A DNA stretch of 64,000 nt from Dechloromonas sp. TW-R-39-2 (GCF_016864195.1 NZ_CP045202.1:2759001-2823000); one strand, 5' to 3'. Counted from the first letter of the stretch, positions 16,563 to 28,077 are shown. Notes: generated by a model not told the origin, from the letters alone. Numbers and translations: made by a program.

Positions 16563-18047
16563 TTATTGAATCTTGCTGATGGCGACGTGACGCAGCAGGT
16601 CGTTGACCGATGCATGCATGACTTCCGTGAAAGGCTGCGGGTAGAGACCCATCCACAGCGTGCAGATGGCGAGAATGCCCAGAATGGCGAATTCGCGCTT
16701 GTTGATGTCACTCAGCTCGGCAACATGATGATTTGCAACATCACCAAAAATCACGCGCTTGTACATCCACAGGGTGTAGGCAGCACCAACCACCATCGAA
16801 CTGGCTGCAGCAAAAGCTACCCAGAAGTTGAACTTGACGGCGCCAAGGATGACCATGAACTCGCCGACGAAACCGGACGTTGCAGGCAAACCGGCATTAG
16901 CCATCGAGAACAGCATGAAGAAGGCTGCGAACTTCGGCATGGTGTTGACCACACCACCGTAATCAGCAATTTGACGGCTATGCACACGGTCGTACATGAC
17001 ACCGATCGAGAAGAACATTGCACCGGACACGAAACCGTGCGAAACCATCTGCACCAGTGCGCCTTCGATACCCATCGGGCTGAACATGAAGAAGCCCAGC
17101 GTGACGAAACCCATGTGGGCGATCGATGAATATGCCACCAGTTTCTTCATGTCTTCCTGAACCAGGGCGACGAAACCAATGTAGACCACAGCAATCAGCG
17201 ACATGGCAATAACCAGGCCGGACAACTCGTGCGAAGCGTCAGGGGCGATCGGCAGCGAGAAACGCAGGAAACCGTAGGCCCCAAGCTTCAGGCCGATAGC
17301 TGCCAGTACGATCGAACCACCGGTCGGTGCTTCAACGTGGGCATCCGGCAACCAGGTATGCACCGGCCACATCGGAACCTTGACGGCGAAGGCAACCAAA
17401 AATGCGAGGAACAACCAGGTCTGAGCGCCCAGAGCAATCGGCAACTTGTGCCACTCAAGAATGGAGAAGCTACCGCCGGACTGGATGAACAGGTACATCA
17501 GTGCCAGCAGGAACAACAGCGAGCCGAACAACGTGTAAAGGAAGAACTTGAAGGCTGCATAAACACGGTTGGGGCCACCCCAGACACCGATGATCAGATA
17601 GAGCGGAATCAGCGAGGCTTCGAAGAAGACGTAGAACAGGACGCCATCAAGCGAAGTAAAGATACCGTTCATCAAGCCGGACATGATCAGGAAAGCCGCG
17701 TTGTACTGAGCGACCTTCTCCTGAATGACTTCCCAGCCTGCCGCAACCACGATAATCGTGACGAAGGCATTCAGCACCACGAACAGCATCGAGATGCCAT
17801 CAACACCAAGGTGGTAATTGATGTTGAAGCGTGGGATCCAGGATCTGAGTTCGACAAACTGCATCCCTGGATTAGCCAGATCGAATCCGGTCCAGAGCGG
17901 GATGGTGATCAGGAAGCCGGCGATGGCACCAAAAAGTGCAAGCATCCGTGCCAGAGGTGCATTCCGGTCCGAACCGGTGGCGAGTACCACCAGACCGGTA
18001 ACGATCGGAATCCAAACGGCGAAAGATAGCAGCGGGTAATTCGACAT
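16563..18047 (-). CDS. nuoM: NADH-quinone oxidoreductase subunit M
   Basis: A 494-residue antiporter-like complex I subunit. The conserved glutamate of TM5 is visible in VFFEASLIPLYLIIG, and the pumping-channel lysines lie in VAFAVKVPMWPVHTWLPDAH and MKKLVAYSSIAHMGF. AAGGA lies about 6 bases upstream of the ATG. It is between nuoL and nuoN in the usual order. Confidence 0.95.
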   Translation of the reverse strand: MSNYPLLSFAVWIPIVTGLVVLATGSDRNAPLARMLALFGAIAGFLITIPLWTGFDLANPGMQFVELRSWIPRFNINYHLGVDGISMLFVVLNAFVTIIVVAAGWEVIQEKVAQYNAAFLIMSGLMNGIFTSLDGVLFYVFFEASLIPLYLIIGVWGGPNRVYAAFKFFLYTLFGSLLFLLALMYLFIQSGGSFSILEWHKLPIALGAQTWLFLAFLVAFAVKVPMWPVHTWLPDAHVEAPTGGSIVLAAIGLKLGAYGFLRFSLPIAPDASHELSGLVIAMSLIAVVYIGFVALVQEDMKKLVAYSSIAHMGFVTLGFFMFSPMGIEGALVQMVSHGFVSGAMFFSIGVMYDRVHSRQIADYGGVVNTMPKFAAFFMLFSMANAGLPATSGFVGEFMVILGAVKFNFWVAFAAASSMVVGAAYTLWMYKRVIFGDVANHHVAELSDINKREFAILGILAICTLWMGLYPQPFTEVMHASVNDLLRHVAISKIQ

Positions 18048-18079
18048 GTTATTCCTTGCTCTTCTGCGAACTGATCACG

Positions 18080-20155
18080 CTAGGCGCGGTTGATCCACAG
18101 GGTCATCAGTACAAACAAACCGATGATCATCGTGAAAGCGTAGTGATAAACGTAACCGGTCTGGAAGAAACGAGTCACGGAGGCAATCCAGCCAACCAGC
18201 TTGGCAGAACCATTGACGATGAAGCCATCGATGATTGCAACATCGCCGCCGCGCCAGAAAACCTTGCCCAGCAGACGCGCGCCACCGGCGAGCACCAGTT
18301 CATTGACCTTATCGAAGTAATACTTGTTTTCGAACAGGGTATTGATTGCCGAGAATCTGCGCTGAATGGCAGCCGGGATATCCGGGCGCTTCATGTAGAA
18401 GAACCACGACAGCACGACACCGGACAGGGCCAGAATGAAAGGCAGGCTGGTCAGTGAATGAATACCCATCGCAACGGCACCATGGAAGTGCTCGGACAGA
18501 TGCTCCATCGCCGGATGGGCATGGTGATCGATGAAAATCACGCCCTTGAAGTAGTCACCGAAGACCATTGGGCCAATGGCAATGAAACCAATGAACATCG
18601 ACGGAATAGCCAGCAGGACCAACGGTAGCGTAACGACCCAAGGCGTCTCGTGCGGCTTCTGCCCCGGTGCCAGACCGTGATGATGATCGTGATCGTCATG
18701 ACCATGGTCATCGCCGTGCGCATCGGCATGGGAGTCATCGTGATGGACGTCATGGTGCGCATCGTGACCTTCATGTGCCTTGCCAAATCGTTCTTCCCCG
18801 TGGAACACCAGGAAATACATGCGGAAGGAGTAGAAGGCAGTCACGAAAACACCGGCCATCACAGCAAAGTAAGCGAATCCAGCCCCAGGAATATGGGACA
18901 GCGCAACCGCCTCGATGATCGAGTCCTTGGAGTAGAAACCAGAGAGGAACGGCGTACCGATCAGGGCCAGCGAGCCAATCAGCGAGGTAATCCAGGTAAT
19001 CGGCATGTATTTGCGCAAGCCACCCATGTTACGGATGTCCTGATCGTGATGCATGCCGATAATGACGGAGCCCGCAGCAAGGAACAGCAGGGCCTTGAAG
19101 AAAGCGTGTGTCATCAGATGGAAGATAGCCACTGAGTAAGCCGATGCACCCAGCGCGACAGTCATGTAACCAAGCTGAGAAAGTGTCGAGTACGCCACGA
19201 CACGCTTGATGTCATTCTGGATGATGCCCAGGAAGCCCATGAACAATGCAGTGATTGCACCGATCACGATCACGAAGGACAACGCTGTCGTCGACAACTC
19301 GAACAACGGCGACATGCGGGATACCATGAAAATACCAGCAGTAACCATGGTTGCTGCGTGAATCAGGGCAGAAATCGGGGTCGGACCTTCCATTGAGTCA
19401 GGTAGCCAGACATGCAACGGCACTTGGGCCGATTTACCCATGGCTCCGATGAACAGGCAGATACAGGTCACTGTCATCAACGAGACAGTTGCCCATTCGC
19501 GGTCGGCAAACAGGGAAATTGTCGTGTTAGCCAGTTCCGGGGCCTTCTGGAAAACGGTGGCGTAGTCAAGCGATCCGAAATGCGCCAGAACCAGGCCGAT
19601 ACCGAGAATGAAACCGAAGTCACCAACGCGATTGACCAGAAACGCCTTCATGTTCGCAAAAATCGCGGTTGGGCGTGTATACCAGAAGCCGATCAGCAGA
19701 TAGGACACCAAGCCCACAGCTTCCCAGCCGAAGAAGAGCTGCATGAAATTGTTGCTCATCACCAGCATCAGCATGGAGAAGGTAAACAAAGAGATGTAGC
19801 TGAAGAAACGGTTATAGCCCGGATCTTCCTTCATGTAGCCCATGGTGTAGATATGGACCATCAGTGAAACGAAGGTCACAACGAGCATCATTGTCGTCGT
19901 CAGGGTATCAATCAGGAAACCCACTTCGAAACGATAGTCACCACTGGTCATCCAAGTGTAGACCGTGCCGTTGTAGGTGTGTCCCGCCAGTACATCCTTG
20001 AAAATGATGAACGAGGCAATGAAGGCAATCGCAACGCCCGCGATGGTTGCCGTATGAGCAACCCAGCGCGGAATCACTCGGCAAAAGAGGCCGGCGATGA
20101 TTGCACCCACCAAGGGTGCAAGCGGTACGAGCAGGTAAAGTTTCTGCATTTCCAT
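18080..20155 (-). CDS. nuoL: NADH-quinone oxidoreductase subunit L
   Basis: A 691-residue distal antiporter-like subunit of complex I with the long C-terminal lateral helix that braces the other pumping subunits. The core motifs MGKSAQVPLHVWLPDSMEGPTP and RVVAYSTLSQLGYM are present. A loop at residues about 461-493 is strongly His/Asp-rich: about half its residues are histidine, ending in DHDHHHG. It resembles a metal-binding stretch and its DNA is a run of near-repeats of GTGATC/GTCATG. AAGGG lies about 8 bases before the ATG. The gene begins 2 bases after the nuoK stop. Confidence 0.95.
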   Translation of the reverse strand: MEMQKLYLLVPLAPLVGAIIAGLFCRVIPRWVAHTATIAGVAIAFIASFIIFKDVLAGHTYNGTVYTWMTSGDYRFEVGFLIDTLTTTMMLVVTFVSLMVHIYTMGYMKEDPGYNRFFSYISLFTFSMLMLVMSNNFMQLFFGWEAVGLVSYLLIGFWYTRPTAIFANMKAFLVNRVGDFGFILGIGLVLAHFGSLDYATVFQKAPELANTTISLFADREWATVSLMTVTCICLFIGAMGKSAQVPLHVWLPDSMEGPTPISALIHAATMVTAGIFMVSRMSPLFELSTTALSFVIVIGAITALFMGFLGIIQNDIKRVVAYSTLSQLGYMTVALGASAYSVAIFHLMTHAFFKALLFLAAGSVIIGMHHDQDIRNMGGLRKYMPITWITSLIGSLALIGTPFLSGFYSKDSIIEAVALSHIPGAGFAYFAVMAGVFVTAFYSFRMYFLVFHGEERFGKAHEGHDAHHDVHHDDSHADAHGDDHGHDDHDHHHGLAPGQKPHETPWVVTLPLVLLAIPSMFIGFIAIGPMVFGDYFKGVIFIDHHAHPAMEHLSEHFHGAVAMGIHSLTSLPFILALSGVVLSWFFYMKRPDIPAAIQRRFSAINTLFENKYYFDKVNELVLAGGARLLGKVFWRGGDVAIIDGFIVNGSAKLVGWIASVTRFFQTGYVYHYAFTMIIGLFVLMTLWINRA

Positions 20156-20157
20156 GT

Positions 20158-20469
20158 TTAACCCTTAAGGCTGTCCAGGTCATCCACATGGATGCTCTTC
20201 AGGTTGCGGAACAGCACGATCAGAATGGCAAGGCCAATCGCTGATTCGGCAGCGGCGACAGTCAGAATGAAGAAAACAAAAATCTGACCGGAAAGATCCT
20301 GGAGGTAATGCGAAAAAGCAACAAAATTCATGTTGACCGCGAGAAGCATCAACTCAATGGCCATCAGAAGCACCAAGAGGTTTTTCCGGTTAAGGAAAAT
20401 GCCGACTACGCTGATCGCGAAAAGAATCGCGCCCAGAATCAGGAAATGCGAGAGTGACAAAGTAAGCAT
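20158..20469 (-). CDS. nuoK: NADH-quinone oxidoreductase subunit K
   Basis: A 103-residue complex I subunit with three transmembrane helices. The two membrane glutamates needed for proton transfer are in [13 protein letters not shown] and [11 protein letters not shown]. The start at 20469 (MLTLSLSHF) matches the family; upstream in-frame codons overlap nuoJ. Confidence 0.95.
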   Translation of the reverse strand: MLTLSLSHFLILGAILFAISVVGIFLNRKNLLVLLMAIELMLLAVNMNFVAFSHYLQDLSGQIFVFFILTVAAAESAIGLAILIVLFRNLKSIHVDDLDSLKG

Positions 20470-20482
20470 AGTCTTCCCGGGT

Positions 20483-21079
20483 TCAGTCTTTTTCAGCCGG
20501 CATCTGCAGGACGCGGATACGATCCTTCGCCTTGACGAAAACCTGCTGATTCGGATTGGTGTACTTGGATTTCTTGGGACCACGATAGGTCAGGACGATC
20601 GCTGCAATCATGCCGACCAGCAGCACAATCGAAGCCAATTCGAACGGGAATACGTAGTCCGTGAACATCAAGGCACCAATGCTCTTGGTGTTCGATGTCC
20701 CTGCGGCGACGACTGCTTCAGCGGCAGGTACCTGAAAGTACTTGCTACCCAGCACCAGCCCCATTTCGAGAACCATCAGAATGCCAAGCAAGGCACCCAG
20801 CGGCAGGTAGTTCCAGAACCCCTGACGAATGCGATCCATGTTGATATCGAGCATCATCACGACGAACAGGAACAGCACCATGACCGCGCCGACGTAGACC
20901 AGGATGATCGCGATAGCGAGGAATTCAGCCTGAAGCAGCGACCAGATACCGCCACAGGTAAAGAAAGCGAGAATCAGATGCAGCGCGGCATGAACCGGGT
21001 TACGGGCAGTAATCACCCGCAGGCTGGCAACGATCAGAATCGCCGAGAGAAAAAAGAAGACCAGTGTCTGAAAATCCAT
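20483..21079 (-). CDS. nuoJ: NADH-quinone oxidoreductase subunit J
   Basis: A 198-residue membrane subunit next to the quinone and E-channel region of complex I. The conserved helix [23 protein letters not shown] is recognisable, interrupted in the real protein by the usual pi-bulge. The ATG at 21079 is preferred to a GTG one codon upstream because AGG lies 8 bases before it. Confidence 0.93.
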   Translation of the reverse strand: MDFQTLVFFFLSAILIVASLRVITARNPVHAALHLILAFFTCGGIWSLLQAEFLAIAIILVYVGAVMVLFLFVVMMLDINMDRIRQGFWNYLPLGALLGILMVLEMGLVLGSKYFQVPAAEAVVAAGTSNTKSIGALMFTDYVFPFELASIVLLVGMIAAIVLTYRGPKKSKYTNPNQQVFVKAKDRIRVLQMPAEKD

Positions 21080-21091
21080 CACTTGTACCTG

Positions 21092-21580
21092 TTAGCGGTA
21101 AGCAGAATCGAGTTCACGATCTTTGGCAATCTGATTCTCGTAGCGGTCGCCGTTAGCCAGCAACATCTGCTTCGTGTAGTACAGATCACCACGTTTCTCG
21201 CCGTGGTATTCAAAAACGCGCGTTTCAACCACAGCATCGACCGGGCAGGCTTCTTCACAGAAACCACAGAAAATACATTTGGTCAGATCGATGTCGTAAC
21301 GCGTCGTGCGGCGTGAACCATCATCGCGCGGCTCGGCTTCGATAGTGATCGCCATGGCCGGGCAAATTGCTTCGCACAGCTTGCAGGCGATACAACGCTC
21401 TTCACCATTCGGATAACGGCGCAATGCATGCAGGCCGCGGAAGCGGAAACTCTGCGGGGTCTTTTCCTCGGGGTACTGCACGGTGATCTTGCTGGCAAAG
21501 AAATATTTGCCGGTCACTGCCATGCCTTTCAACAACTCCTTGAGGAGGAGGCTGTTGAAGATTTCCTTCATCGAACCCAT
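21092..21580 (-). CDS. nuoI: NADH-quinone oxidoreductase subunit I
   Basis: A 162-residue 8Fe ferredoxin-like subunit that holds clusters N6a and N6b on the path to the quinone site. The two motifs are [12 protein letters not shown] and [15 protein letters not shown]. The N-terminal helix ([18 protein letters not shown]) would lie along the membrane. GAGGAG is 6 bases upstream of the ATG. Confidence 0.96.
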   Translation of the reverse strand: MGSMKEIFNSLLLKELLKGMAVTGKYFFASKITVQYPEEKTPQSFRFRGLHALRRYPNGEERCIACKLCEAICPAMAITIEAEPRDDGSRRTTRYDIDLTKCIFCGFCEEACPVDAVVETRVFEYHGEKRGDLYYTKQMLLANGDRYENQIAKDRELDSAYR

Positions 21581-21590
21581 ATTTATCTCC

Positions 21591-22640
21591 TCACTTCCAA
21601 ATATTCAGCGGTGACATCATCCAGACGCCAACGACAACCAGCCAGACCAGACAAACCGGCACAAAAACCTTCCAGCCGAGACGCATCAACTGATCGTAGC
21701 GATAGCGAGGGAAAGTGGCACGGAACCAGAGGAAGAGGAACAGGATGGCGCCCACCTTGGCGAACAGCCAGAGAATGCTGTCAGGCAGGAAGCCAAACGG
21801 AGAAGACCAGCCACCCAGGAACATGATCGAAGTCAGCGTCGACACAAGGATCATGTTGGCATATTCAGCCAGGAAGAACACGGCAAATGCCATACCCGAG
21901 TATTCAACGTGGAAACCGGCAACGATTTCGGACTCGCCTTCGCAAACGTCGAATGGAGCACGATTAGTTTCAGCCACCCCGGAAATCAGATAGACCAGGA
22001 ACATCGGCAGGAGCGGCAACCAGTTCCAAGAGAGGAAACTCAGTCCCCAACTAGCGAAGCGGCCCTGTTGCTGGGCATGGACGATATCAACCAAGTTCAG
22101 GCTGTTCGAAACCATCAATACGCAGATCAACGCAAAACCCATCGAGATTTCGTAAGAAACCATCTGTGCTGCAGCTCGCATTGCGCCAAGGAAAGCATAC
22201 TTCGAGTTCGATGCCCAGCCGGAAAGGATGATCCCGTAAACACCCATCGAGGTGATCGCCATGATGTAAAGCAGGCTGGCATCGATATTGGCCAAGACCA
22301 GCGTCTCATTGAACGGTACGACCGCCCAAGCAGCCAGAGCAGGCGCGATAGCGAGCATCGGAGCGATGATGAAGATAGCTTTGTTCGCACCGCTCGGTAC
22401 GACAATTTCCTTCATCAACAGCTTCAGGCCGTCAGCGATTGGCTGGATCAAGCCCCACGGACCGACTCGATTCGGGCCGATTCGCACCTGCATGTAACCG
22501 ATTACCTTGCGCTCGGCCCAAGTCAGGTACGCGACGCTGAGCATCAGCGGAGCAACGATCAGAACGATCTTGAGCAAGGCCCAGACTGCAGGCCAAACGC
22601 CACCAAAGATGCCCGAACCAAAATTCATCAGTGCGTCCAT
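21591..22640 (-). CDS. nuoH: NADH-quinone oxidoreductase subunit H
   Basis: A 349-residue membrane subunit that forms the quinone-binding cavity together with NuoB and NuoD. Signatures are [22 protein letters not shown] and the acidic loop [20 protein letters not shown]. Its ATG directly abuts the nuoG stop, so translation is probably coupled. Confidence 0.96.
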   Translation of the reverse strand: MDALMNFGSGIFGGVWPAVWALLKIVLIVAPLMLSVAYLTWAERKVIGYMQVRIGPNRVGPWGLIQPIADGLKLLMKEIVVPSGANKAIFIIAPMLAIAPALAAWAVVPFNETLVLANIDASLLYIMAITSMGVYGIILSGWASNSKYAFLGAMRAAAQMVSYEISMGFALICVLMVSNSLNLVDIVHAQQQGRFASWGLSFLSWNWLPLLPMFLVYLISGVAETNRAPFDVCEGESEIVAGFHVEYSGMAFAVFFLAEYANMILVSTLTSIMFLGGWSSPFGFLPDSILWLFAKVGAILFLFLWFRATFPRYRYDQLMRLGWKVFVPVCLVWLVVVGVWMMSPLNIWK

Positions 22641-24971
22641 TTATGCACGCTCCACGGAGAGGGTACCGAACATCTCGCCCAGTGCGGCAGTCGAGGCATG
22701 CGCTGCAGCAACACGGACACAACCTGCCGGTACGTTGTTGTCAAGCTTGGCGACAAGAACTGCCTCGCCGGAGCCTTGCTTGACGCGAACCTGAGCGCCG
22801 GCAACCAGCCCCAACTGAGTCAGAACCTGTTCATTCATCCGTGCAGTCGGTGCAACGCTATCTGCGGTCTGCTGCAACACAGGTGAGCGACGTACCATGG
22901 CGTCGGCAAAGTTGATTGGCACATCTGCAATGCGCTCAACCCCATCCTGACTTGCCGGCAGAGCAATAGCCACACCATTCAGGCCATTATCAAGACCGGC
23001 AACGAATTCGGCCCCTGCACCCAGCACTTCGTCACGCACTGCCTCGCTAGACTGGTAGTCAAAACCATCAAGATTCAGGACATTTCCAAGAACACGAAGC
23101 AGCTTCCAGGCCGGACGTGCGTCGCCGCGTGCTTTGACTACACCGTTAAAGCTCTGGATACGGCCTTCGATATTGACGAACGTACCCGCCGTCTCGGTAT
23201 AAGGCGTAATCGGGAGAATCACATCGGCGTATTCAAGTGCTGGAGCATGCTTGAATGCGGAAGCGTAAACAACGAGGTTGGCTTGTTTAAGTGCGCCCAG
23301 AGTCAGTTGCGGGTTAGCACAATCAAATTCTGGCTCAATCCCCATCAGAACATAAGCCTTGCGCGGCTGCTCAAACATCTGACGTGCATTTGCACCGGAA
23401 GGCAGAGCCCAGCCGGCATGACCGCCGACCACGTTGGCACCTTCGCCGAGGAAACCAACAGTAGCGCTGGTTAGCTGACCGAGTTGGAGCGCCAGGGCAT
23501 GTAATTGCGCGGCCTGAGCCGACTGGGTCGCAACGTTCCCGAGGAAGATCGCACGCTTTTCGCCTTCGATCAGGCTCTGTGCGATTTTCTTGCTGGTCTC
23601 GCATACGGCAACGCCTTCCAGACCTGCCGGAACAGCTGCGCCCTTCAATTCGGCCGCAGTCTTGACAATCCCGGCAAGCGAGCTGGCCAACTTGGATGGT
23701 GCAACCGCCATGTTGGCGTGAAAGCTGATCAACTGGTCGTCGGAAGTAACCGACAAGGAACTGACCTTGGTATATTTTTTGGCAGCCTGACGCAAACGCT
23801 GAGCGATCAGCGGGTGATCCTTACGCAGGAAAGAGCCAATCACAAGCGCGGCATCAAGATCCTTGATTTCAGCCAGGCGCATACCCAGCCAAGGCGTACC
23901 GGCACGCTTGAAATCAGTGCCAAAGTCACTCTGGCGCGGACGGAAATCGACGTTGCCGCTGCCCAGGCCCTTGAAAACCTTGCCCAGCAGGAATAGCTCT
24001 TCCAGCGTCGAATTTGGCGATGCCAGCGCAGCAATCGAGTCTCCGCCGTGAGTACGGGCGACATCCTTCAGACCATGAGCGACGTAGTCGAGTGCAACAT
24101 TCCAATCAACTTCACGCCACTCGCCGCCTTGCTTCACCATCGGCTTGGTCAAACGCTCCTCGGAATTAAGCGCCTGATAAGAGAAACGTTCCTTGTCGGA
24201 AATCCAGCATTCATTGACCGCCTCGTTTTCACGCGGCAGAACACGCATCACATTATCGTGCTTGACTTGAACAACCAGATTGGCACCAACGGAATCGTGT
24301 GGACTGACCGACTTGCGACGCTGCAGCTCCCACGAACGCGCGGTATAGCGGAATGGCTTGGAAGTCAGCGCGCCTACCGGGCAGAGGTCAATCATATTAC
24401 CCGACAATTCCGAGTCGACCGTACGCCCCAAGAATGTCGTGATTTCGGAATGCATGTTGCGATTGGCCATGCCAAGCTCCATGATCCCTGCAATTTCCTG
24501 ACCAAAACGGACACAGCGCGTGCAGTGGATGCAGCGACTCATTTCCTCCATCGAAATGAGCGGACCGACATTTTTGTGGAAAACGACGTGCTTTTCCTCG
24601 GTATAGCGGCTCTTCATCGGGCCGTAACCGACGGACATATCCTGCAACTGACACTCACCGCCTTGGTCGCAAATCGGACAGTCCAGCGGGTGATTGATCA
24701 GGAGGAATTCCATCACGCCCTTCTGTGCCTTGACGGCCAGTTCCGAATGCGTGAACACCTTCATGCCGTTTGTGACCGGAGTCGCACAGGCAGGCAGGGG
24801 TTTCGGTGCCTTCTCAACCTGCACCAGACACATCCGGCAGTTGGCGGCAATCGATAATTTCTTGTGGTAGCAAAAGTGCGGAATATAAACCCCAACCTGC
24901 TGCGCGGCATCCATCACCGTGCTGCCATCGGGTACTTGCGCCTTCTTGCCGTCGATCTCGATTTCTAGCAT
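22641..24971 (-). CDS. nuoG: NADH-quinone oxidoreductase subunit G
   Basis: A 776-residue iron-sulfur subunit of the NADH arm. The N-terminus has a [2Fe-2S] domain (FCYHKKLSIAANCRMCLV), a His-coordinated cluster loop (HPLDCPICDQGGECQLQD) and the ferredoxin-like CIHCTRCVRF...CPVGAL. The rest is a molybdopterin-oxidoreductase-like domain that no longer holds a cofactor, with C-terminal ADHA-type beta domain. AAGG lies 7 bases before the ATG. Length is typical of betaproteobacteria and shorter than the E. coli protein. Confidence 0.96.
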   Translation of the reverse strand: MLEIEIDGKKAQVPDGSTVMDAAQQVGVYIPHFCYHKKLSIAANCRMCLVQVEKAPKPLPACATPVTNGMKVFTHSELAVKAQKGVMEFLLINHPLDCPICDQGGECQLQDMSVGYGPMKSRYTEEKHVVFHKNVGPLISMEEMSRCIHCTRCVRFGQEIAGIMELGMANRNMHSEITTFLGRTVDSELSGNMIDLCPVGALTSKPFRYTARSWELQRRKSVSPHDSVGANLVVQVKHDNVMRVLPRENEAVNECWISDKERFSYQALNSEERLTKPMVKQGGEWREVDWNVALDYVAHGLKDVARTHGGDSIAALASPNSTLEELFLLGKVFKGLGSGNVDFRPRQSDFGTDFKRAGTPWLGMRLAEIKDLDAALVIGSFLRKDHPLIAQRLRQAAKKYTKVSSLSVTSDDQLISFHANMAVAPSKLASSLAGIVKTAAELKGAAVPAGLEGVAVCETSKKIAQSLIEGEKRAIFLGNVATQSAQAAQLHALALQLGQLTSATVGFLGEGANVVGGHAGWALPSGANARQMFEQPRKAYVLMGIEPEFDCANPQLTLGALKQANLVVYASAFKHAPALEYADVILPITPYTETAGTFVNIEGRIQSFNGVVKARGDARPAWKLLRVLGNVLNLDGFDYQSSEAVRDEVLGAGAEFVAGLDNGLNGVAIALPASQDGVERIADVPINFADAMVRRSPVLQQTADSVAPTARMNEQVLTQLGLVAGAQVRVKQGSGEAVLVAKLDNNVPAGCVRVAAAHASTAALGEMFGTLSVERA

Positions 24972-25022
24972 GTCGCTACCTTGTAGCCAGTTCTTTCGTA
25001 TCTATCGCTTGGAAGGTTGGGC

Positions 25023-26351
25023 TTAAGCCGCAACCTTGTGGAAACCACTACCCGCCCATTGCACATCCTTGGGCACAAGACAGCTCTTGTGCTCGATGTG
25101 GTATTCGAACTCGCTACGGAAGTGTTTGAGGAAACTTTGCACCGGAAAGGCTGCAGCATCGCCAAGCGCACAGATCGTGCGACCGGAAATATTTCCAAGA
25201 ACACTACCCAGCAGATCGAGATCCTCGGGCTTGCCCAGACCGTTTTCGATCCGGTGAATAATCTTGTACATCCATGCCGTACCTTCGCGACATGGGGTGC
25301 ATTGACCGCATGACTCTTCGTAGTAGAAGAAAGACAAACGCTCAAGCGCCTTGACCATGCATACCGTCTCGTCCATGACGATGACAGCTCCCGAACCCAG
25401 CATTGAACCGCCCTTGCTGATCGAGTCGTAATCCATGGTGCAGTCCATGATCACATCCGCCGGCATTACAGGGGCGGACGAACCACCCGGAATAACTGCC
25501 TTCAGCTTGCGACCACCACGCATTCCTCCACACATTTCGAGCAAGGTCGAAAACGGTGTACCAAGGGGAATCTCGTAATTACCTGGGCGATTGACATGGC
25601 CAGACACCGAAAACAGCTTGGTGCCACCGTTGTTTGGCTTGCCCAGGTTAAGGAAATCTTCGCCACCCATTTTCAGAATGAAAGGAATGCTCGCAAAGGT
25701 TTCGGTATTGTTGATTGTCGTCGGTTTGCCGTACAACCCGAAGGATGCCGGGAAGGGTGGCTTGAAGCGCGGCTGCCCTTTCTTGCCTTCAATCGACTCA
25801 AGCAGCGCAGTTTCTTCGCCGCAGATATAGGCGCCGTAGCCATGGTGAGCAAACAACTCGAAATTGAAGCCGGAACCAAGAATATTCTGCCCGATAAAAC
25901 CGGCGGCACGAGCTTGGTCGAGAGCCTCTTCGAAACGCTTGTATTCAAGCCAGACTTCGCCATGCACGTAGTTATAGCCGCGGTTGGCACCCATTGCATA
26001 AGCTGCAATGGCCATACCCTCGATGACTGCATGCGGGTTGTAGCGCATGATGTCCCGGTCCTTGAATGTCCCGGGCTCACCTTCATCGGTGTTGCAAACA
26101 ACGTATTTATCGCCAGGAAACGAACGTGGCATGAAAGACCACTTCAAGCCTGTCGGGAAACCTGCACCACCACGACCACGCAAAACGGACTTCTTGACCT
26201 CGCTGATAACGTCTTCCTGGGTAATCTTGCTCTCCAGAATACGTTTGAGTTGCGCATAACCGCCACGCGCCACGTAATCACTCAGGCTCCAGCTGTTATC
26301 GCCGTTCAGGCCTTCCATCAGGACGCCGTTGATCGAACCAAGCATTGCCAT
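25023..26351 (-). CDS. nuoF: NADH-quinone oxidoreductase subunit F
   Basis: A 442-residue NADH- and FMN-binding subunit. [15 protein letters not shown] and [16 protein letters not shown] form the nucleotide and flavin sites; [11 protein letters not shown] with a later CALG binds the N3 cluster. The ATG at 26351 shares its A with the nuoE stop (TAATG) and has GAGGAG 8 bases upstream, so it is preferred to nearby in-frame codons. Confidence 0.95.
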   Translation of the reverse strand: MAMLGSINGVLMEGLNGDNSWSLSDYVARGGYAQLKRILESKITQEDVISEVKKSVLRGRGGAGFPTGLKWSFMPRSFPGDKYVVCNTDEGEPGTFKDRDIMRYNPHAVIEGMAIAAYAMGANRGYNYVHGEVWLEYKRFEEALDQARAAGFIGQNILGSGFNFELFAHHGYGAYICGEETALLESIEGKKGQPRFKPPFPASFGLYGKPTTINNTETFASIPFILKMGGEDFLNLGKPNNGGTKLFSVSGHVNRPGNYEIPLGTPFSTLLEMCGGMRGGRKLKAVIPGGSSAPVMPADVIMDCTMDYDSISKGGSMLGSGAVIVMDETVCMVKALERLSFFYYEESCGQCTPCREGTAWMYKIIHRIENGLGKPEDLDLLGSVLGNISGRTICALGDAAAFPVQSFLKHFRSEFEYHIEHKSCLVPKDVQWAGSGFHKVAA

Positions 26352-26824
26352 TATTTGCACTCCTCAAGCAGCTTGTCGATCTGTTCCGGATGCATGTGGC
26401 TGCACATGGAGCGATTATTGACAATGAATACAGGAGCATCGCCGCAGGCACCCATACACTCGCCCTCTTTCAGGGTGTACTTGCCGTCGCTGGTCGTCTC
26501 ACCGTAGCCGACGCCCAGCTTTTTCTGCAGGTATTCACCGGCGTGATAGCCACCGGAAAGAGCACAAGGCAGGTTGGTACAGACTGTAATCTTGTACTTC
26601 CCGACCGGCTTGAGATCATACATGTTGTAAAAGGAAGCGACCTCGTAAGCTGCCATCGGAGCGATAGCAAGATAGTTGGCGACGGCTTCGATTGCCTCAG
26701 GGGGCAACCAGCCTTTTTCTTCCTGTGCGTGCGCGAGACAGGCCATTACTGCCGACTGAGCTTGATCAGCCGGGTATTTGGCAACTTCACGTGCGAACTT
26801 CTCGAGGGTTTCAGCGGAAAACAT
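26351..26824 (-). CDS. nuoE: NADH-quinone oxidoreductase subunit E
   Basis: A 157-residue thioredoxin-like [2Fe-2S] subunit (cluster N1a). All four cysteines are present, CTNLPC and CMGAC, in contrast to the NuoE-like part of HoxF in this window. Its ATG overlaps the nuoD stop by one base (TGATG). Confidence 0.95.
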   Translation of the reverse strand: MFSAETLEKFAREVAKYPADQAQSAVMACLAHAQEEKGWLPPEAIEAVANYLAIAPMAAYEVASFYNMYDLKPVGKYKITVCTNLPCALSGGYHAGEYLQKKLGVGYGETTSDGKYTLKEGECMGACGDAPVFIVNNRSMCSHMHPEQIDKLLEECK

Positions 26825-28077
26825 CAGCGGTCGATCTCGCCAAAAACAATATCCTGGGAACCGATAATCGTAACGACGTCGGCAAGCATGTGGCCGCGGG
26901 ACATTTCGTCCATACCGGCCAGGTGAACATAACCCGGCGCACGAATCTTCATGCGGTATGGCTTATTTGCACCATCCGAAACGAAGTAGATGCCGAATTC
27001 ACCCTTCGGGTGTTCGATAGCTGCATAAGCCTCACCCGGCGGAACGTGAATCCCTTCAGTAAAGAGCTTGAAGTGATGAATCAGCTCCTCCATGTTGGTC
27101 TTCATGTTTTCACGCGACGGCGGTGCAACCTTGTGATTATCAGTGATCACAGGCCCCGGATTCTTGCGGAGCCAGTCAATGCACTGTTTGATAATGCGGT
27201 TCGACTGGAGCATTTCTTCCATGCGAACCAGATAACGATCATAGCTATCGCCGTTCACACCGACCGGGATATCAAAATCCATCTTGTCATAAGCGGCATA
27301 CGGCTGCTTCTTGCGCAAGTCCCAAGCAATCCCGGAACCACGTAGCATGGCGCCGGAGAATCCCATCTGGCGCGCACGCTCTGGTGTTACGACGCCAACA
27401 TTGACCAGACGTTGCTTCCAGATCCGGTTATCGGTCAGAAGCGTGTGGTACTCCGCGTGATACGTCGGGAAGCGATCGGTAAAGTCTTCCAGGAAATCCA
27501 GCAACGAACCACCGCGATTACCGTTCAGTTCCTTGGCTCTCTTGGCGCTGGTCCAGGTTGAAGCTTCGTATTGCGGCATACGATCTGGCAAATCGCGATA
27601 AACACCACCCGGGCGGTAATAGGCGGCATGCAGACGAGCACCGGACACAGCCTCGTAGGCATCCATCAAGTCTTCGCGCTCGCGGAAGGTATAGAGCGCC
27701 ATGGTCATTGCACCAACGTCCAGTGCATGACAACCAATCCAGAGCAAGTGGTTCAGGATGCGCGTAACTTCGTCAAACATGGTGCGGATGTACTTGCCAC
27801 GCTCAGGCACTTCGATGCCGAGCAATTTCTCGGTCGCCAGACAGTAAGCATGCTCATTGCACATCATCGACACATAGTCGAGACGATCCATATAGGGCAC
27901 GGACTGGACCCAAGTGCGGGTTTCAGCCAGTTTTTCAGTGGCACGATGCAGCAGACCAATGTGCGGATCGGCACGCTGGACAACTTCACCATCAAGCTCA
28001 AGAACCAGACGGAGCACACCGTGTGCGGCCGGGTGTTGCGGGCCGAAATTAAGCGTGAAATTGCGGATATCAGCCAT
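26824..28077 (-). CDS. nuoD: NADH-quinone oxidoreductase subunit D
   Basis: A 417-residue 49-kDa subunit of complex I, descended from the hydrogenase large subunit but without nickel ligands. [15 protein letters not shown] marks the quinone-site loop and [12 protein letters not shown] the conserved His/Arg region. The start at 28077 (MADIRNF) fits homologues and overlaps the end of nuoC by 8 bases; the longer frame is a nuoC overlap. Confidence 0.96.
   Translation of the reverse strand: MADIRNFTLNFGPQHPAAHGVLRLVLELDGEVVQRADPHIGLLHRATEKLAETRTWVQSVPYMDRLDYVSMMCNEHAYCLATEKLLGIEVPERGKYIRTMFDEVTRILNHLLWIGCHALDVGAMTMALYTFREREDLMDAYEAVSGARLHAAYYRPGGVYRDLPDRMPQYEASTWTSAKRAKELNGNRGGSLLDFLEDFTDRFPTYHAEYHTLLTDNRIWKQRLVNVGVVTPERARQMGFSGAMLRGSGIAWDLRKKQPYAAYDKMDFDIPVGVNGDSYDRYLVRMEEMLQSNRIIKQCIDWLRKNPGPVITDNHKVAPPSRENMKTNMEELIHHFKLFTEGIHVPPGEAYAAIEHPKGEFGIYFVSDGANKPYRMKIRAPGYVHLAGMDEMSRGHMLADVVTIIGSQDIVFGEIDR

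Noticed and set aside
15723..17129. A 468-codon plus-strand frame rich in His, Gln and Asp
   Set aside because: Antisense to nuoN and nuoM; the odd composition reflects the reverse complement of codons for hydrophobic residues.
18676..18775. Short near-repeats taken as a possible CRISPR or minisatellite
   Set aside because: They are in frame within nuoL and encode the His/Asp loop; no uniform repeat-spacer structure exists.
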